Source: an uncultured Selenomonadales bacterium
GTDB taxonomy: Bacteria > Bacillota > Negativicutes > Selenomonadales > Selenomonadaceae
DNA length: 5,823 bases
NCBI GenBank assembly: GCA_946403735.1
Contig: CAMJAZ010000130.1
Location: forward strand, 1-5,823
Reading direction: 5' to 3'
Below are positions 1 through 4,972 of this stretch, piece by piece (the first letter of the stretch is position 1; the number at the start of each line of letters is the position of its first letter). Below the pieces are notes generated by a model that worked only from the letters and a program-made list of their open reading frames with translations, searched no databases and was not told the origin of the DNA. The translations under genes and the position numbers were made by a program.

Positions 1-170
1 TTGTCATCTGACTTAAATGTTTTTAAAGTAACTCTTCTGATAGTGCTATCTATAGAAAAATTCACTGACACTTCAACTCTAGTTGGAAATGAACCTTGTT
101 TGATATCTATGTTGCTTACAAACGCTGTATTAATTGCAACGGTACCAGTTTCGTCCATTAAAAATTTCAT
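1..170 (-). CDS. Unrecognised protein, translationally coupled to pyrB (3' end outside window)
   Basis: An open frame begins with ATG at 170-168 and stays open for 56 codons to the left edge, so only the N-terminus is visible. It starts MKFLMDETGTVAIN and continues as a mostly polar sequence with alternating hydrophobic residues, suggesting beta strands. There is no signal peptide and no motif that I recognise. The start is supported by an ATGA overlap with the pyrB stop codon and by a GGGGGTGA ribosome binding site at 180-187, nine bases upstream inside pyrB. This arrangement implies translational coupling and co-transcription with pyrB. In many Firmicutes the gene after pyrB is pyrC, but this N-terminus does not look like dihydroorotase. 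The codons (AGA, ACA, TCA) look somewhat different from those of the neighbours. The existence of the gene is fairly well supported; its function is unknown. Confidence 0.62.
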   Translation of the reverse strand, partial: MKFLMDETGTVAINTAFVSNIDIKQGSFPTRVEVSVNFSIDSTIRRVTLKTFKSDD

Positions 171-1117
171 ACGAGTACTTCACCCCCGCATAAAGTTAAA
201 TTTAAAAGCGCCATTCGTACTGCGACGCCATTTGTAACTTGATCATGAATAGCGGAATGTTTACCGTAAGTGACAGCGTTGGAAATTTCAAGCCCTTTAT
301 TCTGTGGACCTGGATGCAAAATTAAAACGTCGTCTTTAGCCAACTTCAAGCGCTCATCGTTAATGCCGAAAACTCTAGCATATTCACGCGGCGAAGGAAA
401 TAAACCTGCCTGTTGACGTTCAAGTTGGATTCGCAAAACGTTTATCACGTCAGCATTTTTAATCGCGTCTTCAACGTTATCATGAACTTGTACGCCGTCA
501 AATTCAAAGTAGCGCGGCAATAAAGTTTTTGGTCCAGCTAAATGAACTTCCATTCCCATTTTAGTCATACCGAAAACGTCAGACCGTGCAACGCGGCTGT
601 GTAAAATATCGCCGACAATCGCAACTTTCAAGCCTTCAAGACGCTTTTTAAATTGTTCAATCGTGAATAAATCTAAAAGCGCTTGTGAAGGGTGAGCGTG
701 TGCGCCGTCACCAGCATTGATGATAATCGCCTTGATAACCTTCGACGCATATTCCGCCGAACCTTCCGCCTTGTGACGAATGACAACCGCGTCAACGCCC
801 ATTGCCTCAACCGTCCGCAAAGTGTCACGTAAACTTTCACCTTTAACAATGCTTGAAGTTGAAGCGTTGATACTTACAACGTCCGCGCCAAGATATTTTC
901 CAGCCAGTTCAAATGAAGTCCGCGTACGTGTCGACGGTTCGCAGAAAAGATTTATTATCGCCTTCCCGCGCAGATTTGGCAATTTTTTCACGTCACTGCA
1001 AACAACTTTCTTCATAATTTTAGCGGCGTCTAAAACTCCACGAATTTCAGCAGCCGTAAAATTTTCAAGCCCAATTATATTTCTTTCACAAAAATGTATA
1101 TCAGAAGTTGTATCCAA
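167..1117 (-). CDS. pyrB: Aspartate carbamoyltransferase, catalytic subunit
   Basis: Catalyses carbamoyl phosphate plus L-aspartate to N-carbamoyl-L-aspartate, the committed step of de novo pyrimidine synthesis in the cytoplasm. With the TTG start chosen here it has 316 residues, close to the usual 300-310. Visible signatures are the carbamoyl-phosphate loop STRTR (62-66), the 80s-type loop VKGES (91-95), RHKAEG (114-119), the NAGDGAHAHPSQ block (134-145), LRIQLER (228-234) and HPGPQNKGLEI (268-278), ending in QVTNGVAVRMALL. The TTG at 1117-1115 is preferred because AGGAGGAGG lies seven bases upstream; an in-frame TTG at 1138 would put that site inside the protein. The start lies one base after the stop of the upstream secreted-protein gene, and the stop overlaps the next gene by ATGA. 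No regulatory subunit gene (pyrI) and no pyrR attenuator is visible nearby. One mild oddity is QNKG where related enzymes usually have xNRG. Confidence 0.96.
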   Translation of the reverse strand: MDTTSDIHFCERNIIGLENFTAAEIRGVLDAAKIMKKVVCSDVKKLPNLRGKAIINLFCEPSTRTRTSFELAGKYLGADVVSINASTSSIVKGESLRDTLRTVEAMGVDAVVIRHKAEGSAEYASKVIKAIIINAGDGAHAHPSQALLDLFTIEQFKKRLEGLKVAIVGDILHSRVARSDVFGMTKMGMEVHLAGPKTLLPRYFEFDGVQVHDNVEDAIKNADVINVLRIQLERQQAGLFPSPREYARVFGINDERLKLAKDDVLILHPGPQNKGLEISNAVTYGKHSAIHDQVTNGVAVRMALLNLTLCGGEVLV

Positions 1118-1118
1118 A

Positions 1119-1715
1119 TTAGCCCCTCCTCCTGTCAAGCTGATTCAAATTAACGCCGTTTTCCCACGTCAACGCCCAGCCTTTTAAGCCGTCGTCACGT
1201 TCAAGAAATTCCCAAACTTCGACGCCTAAATTTATATTTGTAGGTTCGCCTTGATATTCGCCCCATGCATTTTCAATATTCGGCGTAATAAAATTGCTTA
1301 TATTTTCTCCGCTAAGATTCCAAACTTGCCCGCCGTTATACAAGCCAAGATAACCTCTACTTAGTGGCATGAGCAAGTAAACAAAATCGCCTTCATTAAG
1401 TGTTTTACGAAATTCGCCTTTAGGTGACGCGGCAACTTGAATTGTACGCAAAATTTTAACGGCATGCGAAGTAGCTTTTGTAAAAGTTATGCTTGAAGTT
1501 CGCGTGACAAAATCGCCTACCTTCAAAGTTGCAATTACTTGAGGACTGCGCGGCAATTTGTGAAGGTTAATTTCGGTGTTGACGGTATACTTTGCCCAAT
1601 TTCCAGCGTCGCTATCGCCTGGTACCATGTTCCTAACTTCGTACACATCAGCATAACATTTCGCCGAAAAAATTATCAGGAACGCTAAAATCATTACGCT
1701 AAAAATTTTTTTCAA
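1119..1715 (-). CDS. Secreted SH3-like paralog A (cysteine-free mature form)
   Basis: A hypothetical exported protein of 198 residues. It opens with a signal peptide: MKK, a hydrophobic core (residues 4-17), then SAKCYA with likely signal peptidase I cleavage after residue 22. The first half of the mature protein has an SH3b-like run, INLHKLPRSPQVIATLKVGDFV (49-70). Conserved blocks shared with the two upstream paralogs follow: AVKILRT (85-91), NISNF, WGEYQGEPT (151-159), LGVEVW (163-168) and GWAL (179-182). Unlike those paralogs, the mature protein has no cysteine: Ser75 and Phe170 stand where they have Cys. The TTG at 1715 is chosen because it aligns with the MKK starts of the paralogs and lies eight bases after GAGAGG; GTG codons at 1718 and 1724 are alternatives. 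The gene follows paralog B by 18 bases and precedes pyrB by one base. Function is unknown; SH3b-like segments often bind peptidoglycan or other cell-surface ligands, which is only a suggestion here. Confidence 0.85.
   Translation of the reverse strand: MKKIFSVMILAFLIIFSAKCYADVYEVRNMVPGDSDAGNWAKYTVNTEINLHKLPRSPQVIATLKVGDFVTRTSSITFTKATSHAVKILRTIQVAASPKGEFRKTLNEGDFVYLLMPLSRGYLGLYNGGQVWNLSGENISNFITPNIENAWGEYQGEPTNINLGVEVWEFLERDDGLKGWALTWENGVNLNQLDRRRG
1124..1133 (-). promoter_or_regulatory. Ribosome binding site that fixes the pyrB start
   Basis: Read on the minus strand this is AGGAGGAGGG, a strong Shine-Dalgarno match, followed about seven bases later by TTG at 1117. It lies wholly inside the end of the upstream secreted-protein gene, where it is translated as the terminal Arg-Arg-Arg-Gly before TAA. 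This position makes the downstream TTG, not the earlier in-frame TTG at 1138, the likely pyrB start. Confidence 0.85.
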
Positions 1716-1733
1716 CACATTCACCTCTCAACT

Positions 1734-2366
1734 TTAAATATTCGCCCATTGTTCATCGGTAAAAATATTTGTTCTGCCGAATTTATTTAAAAATTGTCCT
1801 TTTTCTTGAACCAAAACCCAGCCAGTTGTGCCGTTACGTTTTCTGTAGCAATCCCAAACTTCAACGCCTAAATTACTGTCAACTGGTACGCCTTCATATT
1901 GTCCCCACGAATTTGGAAAATTTTGTGAATGAAAATTATTTATGTTCCAATCAAGCCACCATACCTGCTTACCTTTGTACCAGCCAAGAAAAGTTCCTTC
2001 GCCAGTGTACATAATCAAGTAAACGTATTCGCCTGCATACAAAGTTAAATCTTTATCGCCGCGCGGTTTAGATTGAGCTTGAAAAGTACGCAAAATTTTC
2101 ACGGGATGAGCGGCAGGGTTACCGTACACAACGCAGGAAATTCTTTTTACGACCTCATCGGCTTGCAAAGTTCCGACAATTTGAGAACTGCGCGGCGCAG
2201 AATATAAATTCATTTCAAACCGTGCTTTTTCAAATCCTTCAACGTCAGCTTCAAACGGCATACGATCCCAAACGGCATACTCTGTTGGAGGCGATTCTGC
2301 GGCATAACATTTCGCCGAAAAAATTAGCAGGAACGTTGCAATTATCGCTACAAAAATTTTTTTCAC
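1734..2366 (-). CDS. Secreted SH3-like paralog B (two-cysteine mature form)
   Basis: A hypothetical exported protein of 210 residues. The signal peptide is MKKIFVAIIATFLLIFSAKCYA, with likely signal peptidase I cleavage after residue 22 or 23; Lys before Cys20 rules out a normal lipobox. An SH3b-like segment NLYSAPRSSQIVGTLQADEVV lies at 53-73. The family blocks are RISC (75-78), HPVKILRT (87-94), YVYLIMY (114-120), the WWLDWNINNF region (136-145), SWGQYEGVP (153-161), LGVEVWDC (166-173) and TGWVL (181-185). The only two mature cysteines are Cys78 and Cys173, plausible disulfide partners outside the membrane. The GTG at 2366 is supported by ATGGAG eight bases upstream; an in-frame ATG at 2405 would add 13 residues before the signal peptide and overlap the upstream gene. 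It lies 22 bases after paralog C. I do not recognise a named family. Confidence 0.87.
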   Translation of the reverse strand: MKKIFVAIIATFLLIFSAKCYAAESPPTEYAVWDRMPFEADVEGFEKARFEMNLYSAPRSSQIVGTLQADEVVKRISCVVYGNPAAHPVKILRTFQAQSKPRGDKDLTLYAGEYVYLIMYTGEGTFLGWYKGKQVWWLDWNINNFHSQNFPNSWGQYEGVPVDSNLGVEVWDCYRKRNGTTGWVLVQEKGQFLNKFGRTNIFTDEQWANI

Positions 2367-2388
2367 GTCAATTACTCCATTTCGTGAA

Positions 2389-3024
2389 TTAGAAAGGACT
2401 GCCAACTATATCAAAGGTATCTAAAAATTCGCCGTCTTTTTGTGACAACGTCCAGCCAACTGTACCGTCAGATTTTCTAATACAATCCCACGTATTAACC
2501 GATAAGCCTTGATTGGTAGGCTTGCCTTCATATTCGCCCCACGCTGTCGGCATATCAACTTTACTCCCAAAATTGTTTATGTTTATCATATCAAGCCACC
2601 AAGCCTCTTTGCCTTGATACAAGCCTAAAACAGATCCTTCGCCAAGGTACATTACAAGGTAAAGGTATTCGCCCTCTTGCAACGTGAAAGTTTCCGTGCC
2701 GTCTGCTGAAGAAAGAACATCAAACGTACGCAAAATTTTTACAGGGTGCAAGGCGGGATTAGCATAAACAATGCAGGAAATTCTTTTAACAGTTTCGCCT
2801 TCCTGCACAGTTCCGATAATGTTAGCGCCGTCAAATGCGGGCTTGTCGTACAAGTCAACTTTAGTATTCGCAATAAGCGTTGTTTTAACTGGTGCTTCGT
2901 ACGGTTCACGGTCTTTCACCAAATAAGATTGCGGCACTTCCCAAAGAACTTTGTGTTCAGCAAAGGGGCTTGACGCAAAAGTTATCATCATCGTGAGAAT
3001 AAACAGTGTAAAAAATTTTTTCAC
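2389..3024 (-). CDS. Secreted SH3-like paralog C (two-cysteine mature form)
   Basis: A hypothetical exported protein of 211 residues, the first of the three paralogs behind lepB. The signal peptide MKKFFTLFILTMMITFASSPFA is followed by EHK, with probable signal peptidase I cleavage after Ala22. Its sequence differs from the nearly shared leader of paralogs A and B. The mature part has an SH3b-like stretch, KVDLYDKPAFDGANIIGTVQEGETV (55-79). Then come RISC (81-84), HPVKILRT (93-100), LYLVMY (121-126), the WWLDMININNF block (142-152), WGEYEGKPT (162-170), NTWDC (177-181) and VGWTL (189-193). Cys84 and Cys181 match the two cysteines of paralog B exactly. The GTG at 3024 is supported by AGGAAG seven bases upstream. 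It lies 21 bases after the lepB stop, so the two are almost surely co-transcribed. The function is unknown. Confidence 0.88.
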   Translation of the reverse strand: MKKFFTLFILTMMITFASSPFAEHKVLWEVPQSYLVKDREPYEAPVKTTLIANTKVDLYDKPAFDGANIIGTVQEGETVKRISCIVYANPALHPVKILRTFDVLSSADGTETFTLQEGEYLYLVMYLGEGSVLGLYQGKEAWWLDMININNFGSKVDMPTAWGEYEGKPTNQGLSVNTWDCIRKSDGTVGWTLSQKDGEFLDTFDIVGSPF

Positions 3025-3045
3025 GTCGTCACTTCCTTTAGTGAA

Positions 3046-3597
3046 TTACGGCAAAGTTTTAGCCTCGTCAGTTGGCCAGAAAATTAAAACGGCTTTACCT
3101 TTGACTAAATCCAGCGGCACAAATCCAACGTCAGAAAAGCGGCTGTCTTCAGAATTATTTCTATTGTCGCCCATTACAAAGACTGTACCTTCGGGAATTG
3201 TCGCCTTTGGATATTCACTGCGCGTTTTTTCCAAAATATAATCTTCGCGTTGCAGTTGGTCATTGACGTAGACGCGCCCGTCTTTAATCTCAATAGTATC
3301 ACCAGCCGTAGCGATAACGCGCTTGATAAAATCGCGGCTAGTGTCGCTTGGATAACGGAAAACTATAATTTCGCCTTTATGCGGCTCGCGTACGTAATAA
3401 ATAAATTTGTTGACGACCAATCTTTCTGCATTTTGCAACGTCGGTTTCATACTTGGACCGTCGACGACGTAAAGTTCAACGATAAATGTACGAATCATAA
3501 GCGCCATTATAATTGCCGCTGAAATTGATATTACCCATTCTCTCAATTCTTTTCCCCAATCTTTTTTTTCTTTCAAAGTTTCCCTTTCAATCTCCAT
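3046..3597 (-). CDS. lepB: Signal peptidase I
   Basis: A membrane-anchored serine protease that removes signal peptides from proteins exported by Sec or Tat. It has 183 residues, matching the short single-anchor enzymes of Firmicutes (about 180-190) and not the longer Escherichia coli type. A charged N-terminus (1-20) is followed by one membrane segment (about 21-44). The catalytic Ser49 lies in GPSMKPT and the general base Lys92 in RDFIKRVIA. The conserved GDNRNNSEDSR box lies at 143-153, with the FWP-containing C-terminus at 173-175. ATG at 3597 is chosen because AGGGG lies eight bases upstream; the frame stays open back to a TTG at 3699 but that has no ribosome binding site. It is the first gene of the leftward operon, directly ahead of three genes whose products carry signal peptidase I-type signal peptides. 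It may be the housekeeping enzyme or one of several; the window cannot tell. Confidence 0.97.
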   Translation of the reverse strand: MEIERETLKEKKDWGKELREWVISISAAIIMALMIRTFIVELYVVDGPSMKPTLQNAERLVVNKFIYYVREPHKGEIIVFRYPSDTSRDFIKRVIATAGDTIEIKDGRVYVNDQLQREDYILEKTRSEYPKATIPEGTVFVMGDNRNNSEDSRFSDVGFVPLDLVKGKAVLIFWPTDEAKTLP

Positions 3598-3654
3598 AAA
3601 CAATTCCCCTTTATTTGAAACACGTTGAATTAACTTGAAATATTCTGCCGCCAC

Positions 3655-3692
3655 AAAGATTTTCCTGCCGTAACCTGCGCGGGAAAATTTTT
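3655..3692. repeat. Inverted repeat in the shared intergenic region
   Basis: The arms are AAAGATTTTCC (3655-3665) and GGAAAATTTTT (3682-3692), complementary at ten of eleven positions, around a 16-base GC-rich loop. The uninterrupted core is ATTTTCC/GGAAAAT. It ends one base before the -35 box of the rightward promoter, and it would lie in the untranslated leader of lepB if that unit starts near 3708. It could be an operator or a leader hairpin; neither is shown. Confidence 0.45.
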
Positions 3693-3693
3693 T

Positions 3694-3722
3694 TTGCAAT
3701 TATCCCTACCGTAAATTATAAT
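3694..3722 (+). promoter_or_regulatory. Sigma-A-type promoter of the aminotransferase unit
   Basis: The -35 box TTGCAA (3694-3699) and a perfect -10 box TATAAT (3717-3722) are separated by exactly 17 bases. Transcription would start near 3729, giving a leader of about 28 bases that contains AGGAGG at 3743-3748, eight bases before the TTG start codon at 3757. Box quality and spacing make this the clearest promoter in the window. Confidence 0.82.
3715..3720 (-). promoter_or_regulatory. Possible divergent -10 box for lepB
   Basis: ATTATAAT (3715-3722) is self-complementary, so the minus strand also reads TATAAT at 3720-3715, overlapping the rightward -10 box. No good -35 hexamer lies 16-18 bases upstream on the minus strand (TATTAA at the 17-base spacing). 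Alternative weak minus-strand boxes exist, such as GATAAT a little further downstream. It is a candidate start for the lepB operon and is not established. Confidence 0.35.
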
Positions 3723-3756
3723 AAGTCAGCTAAACTTTTAATAGGAGGTTTACAAC

Positions 3757-4893
3757 TTGTCAAAGATAGAACCTTTCAGTGAAAATATTTTTGTGACGCG
3801 CCCAGTTTTTCCGTCAATCGAAGAGGTTACGGAAAAGTTACGCGATATTTGGTCGGCTAAGTGGTTGACGAATAACGGTCCGCAACATTATATGCTTGAA
3901 CGTGAGCTTGAGCAATATTTAAAAGTTCCGTACTTGTCGCTGTTCAACAACGGCACAATCGCATTGATTATCGCGATAAAAAGTTTGCGCCTTCAAGGCG
4001 AAGTTATAACTACGCCGTTTACTTTCGCCGCCACGCCGCACGTTTTAAGCTGGAATAATATTCGCCCAATTTTTTGTGACATTGACGAAGACACGATGAA
4101 CATTGACGCAGATAAAATTGAATCGATGATAACGCCGCAGACGACGGCAATTTTAGCTGTCCACGTTTTCGGTACGCCTTGCAACGTCGAAAAAATTCAG
4201 CAAATCGCTGACGCTTACGGCTTGAAAGTTGTTTACGACGCCGCGCACGCATTCGGCGTTGAAATTGGCGGTCAAGGTATTGGCAACTTCGGCGATATTT
4301 CAATGTTCAGCTTTCACGCTACGAAAGTTTATCACACGTTGGAAGGCGGCGCACTTGTTCACGGCAATAAAAATCTTAAGCAACGAATTGACTTGCTGAA
4401 AAATTTCGGTATTAAAAACGAAGATGAAGTTGTTATGACTGGCATTAACGGCAAGCTTGATGAAGTCCGCGCGGCTATCGGTAGAATTATGCTTGGCTAC
4501 GTTGCCGATGAAAAAGAAAAACGCCGTAAGTTACACGAAGTTTACAACGCGGAACTTGCTAACGTCAAAGGCTTAAAGCTTATGCCACATTGCGCTGAAA
4601 ATGTCAAGCTGAATTATCAGTACTATGTTATTCGCGTTGATGAAAAAGTTTTTGGCAAGTCACGCGATTACGTTTACGACGAACTGAAAAAGTATAATGT
4701 TCACGCTAGAAAATATTTTCACCCGCTCTGCAGTGAATTTACTTGCTACCGTCAATTAAATTCGTCGCATCCTGAAAATTTGCCCGTCGCTAATGTTGTC
4801 GGTCAGCAAGTTTTAAGTTTGCCAATGTACGGCGAATTGACGGCGGACGACGTGAAAAAAATCTGCGCAATTATTAAATCTATTAGGAAGTAG
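3757..4893 (+). CDS. DegT/DnrJ/EryC1-family sugar aminotransferase (VioA/QdtB-like)
   Basis: A cytoplasmic PLP-dependent aminotransferase that would convert a nucleotide-linked 4-keto-6-deoxy sugar to the 4-amino sugar, usually with glutamate as donor. The 378 residues are full length for the family. Visible hallmarks are the opening IFVTRPVFPSIEE and WSAKWLTNNGP (32-42), the cofactor-phosphate region SLFNNGTIAL (61-70), TTPFTFAAT (85-93), AVHVFGTPC (134-142), Asp161 in DAAHAFG (pyridine-nitrogen partner), and SFHATK (185-190) with Lys190 as the Schiff-base lysine. EGGAL and NGKLDEVRAAIG (231-242) follow. The overall pattern resembles dTDP-4-amino-4,6-dideoxyglucose (viosamine) synthases, but substrate and nucleotide cannot be fixed by eye. 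The TTG start is backed by AGGAGG eight bases upstream and the promoter at 3694-3722. It is the first gene of the rightward unit, followed by a FabH-like gene consistent with later N-acylation of the aminosugar. Confidence 0.93.
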   Translation: MSKIEPFSENIFVTRPVFPSIEEVTEKLRDIWSAKWLTNNGPQHYMLERELEQYLKVPYLSLFNNGTIALIIAIKSLRLQGEVITTPFTFAATPHVLSWNNIRPIFCDIDEDTMNIDADKIESMITPQTTAILAVHVFGTPCNVEKIQQIADAYGLKVVYDAAHAFGVEIGGQGIGNFGDISMFSFHATKVYHTLEGGALVHGNKNLKQRIDLLKNFGIKNEDEVVMTGINGKLDEVRAAIGRIMLGYVADEKEKRRKLHEVYNAELANVKGLKLMPHCAENVKLNYQYYVIRVDEKVFGKSRDYVYDELKKYNVHARKYFHPLCSEFTCYRQLNSSHPENLPVANVVGQQVLSLPMYGELTADDVKKICAIIKSIRK

Positions 4894-4915
4894 GTAGTAG
4901 GTAGTAGGTAGTAGG
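4891..4915 (+). repeat. Heptanucleotide tandem repeat overlapping the aminotransferase stop
   Basis: Three exact copies of TAGGTAG (4891, 4898, 4905) and a partial fourth (TAGG at 4912). The first TAG is the stop codon of the aminotransferase gene. Because the unit is seven bases long and contains TAG, the array places stop codons in all three forward frames. No protein-coding role is visible. Confidence 0.85.
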
Positions 4916-4933
4916 ATCTCCTACCCCCCTACC
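4907..4933. repeat. Inverted copies of the heptamer forming a potential hairpin
   Basis: GTAGGA (4911-4916) and TCCTAC (4919-4924) are perfect inverted copies, or a five-base stem with an ATCT loop. A further pair, GGTAG (4907-4911) and CTACC (4929-4933), could extend pairing past a run of cytosines, and a last CTACTA lies at 4944-4949. The tandem array and its inverted counterparts together make a semi-palindromic element of about 60 bases between the two genes. No T-run follows, so it is not a typical intrinsic terminator. Confidence 0.6.
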
Positions 4934-4972
4934 TTCTAAATCACTACTAGCTAAAATAGAAAGGAAATTTTT

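Noticed and set aside
1..237. Plus-strand open frame of 78 codons at the left edge
   Set aside because: It runs antisense across the pyrB end and the coupled minus-strand gene, has no visible ribosome binding site because it starts at the window edge, and encodes no recognisable motif.
1118..1138. Seven-residue N-terminal extension of PyrB from TTG at 1138
   Set aside because: It would place the strong AGGAGGAGG site inside the coding region and leave the start without one; the TTG at 1117 fits much better.
780..1187. Plus-strand open frame of 135 codons
   Set aside because: It is antisense to the conserved N-terminal half of pyrB; its openness follows from the codon use of pyrB.
1655..2310. 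Possible lipoprotein signals (SAKC) in paralogs A and B
   Set aside because: Lys sits directly before Cys, where a lipobox needs Gly, Ala or Ser. Cleavage after CYA by signal peptidase I is more likely.
1734..3024. Defence or toxin-immunity system in the paralog cluster
   Set aside because: There is no nuclease, toxin, ATPase or mobile-element signature. The genes are simple exported proteins with SH3-like segments, so such a reading would be speculation.
2951..3522. Plus-strand open frames of 96 and 90 codons opposite lepB
   Set aside because: They are antisense to the catalytic regions of signal peptidase I and lack ribosome binding sites and recognisable content.
3598..3699. 34-residue N-terminal extension of LepB from TTG at 3699
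   Set aside because: There is no ribosome binding site before it, while ATG at 3597 has one at good spacing and gives the family's usual length. The extension would also cover the inverted repeat.
3993..4303. Minus-strand open frames of 63 and 94 codons opposite the aminotransferase
   Set aside because: They are antisense to its conserved core; the arginine-rich translation is typical of a shadow frame.
4911..4950. Intrinsic terminator between the aminotransferase and the FabH-like gene
   Set aside because: The hairpin is short and is followed by CCTTCTAAATC with no T-run, so it does not look like a Rho-independent terminator.
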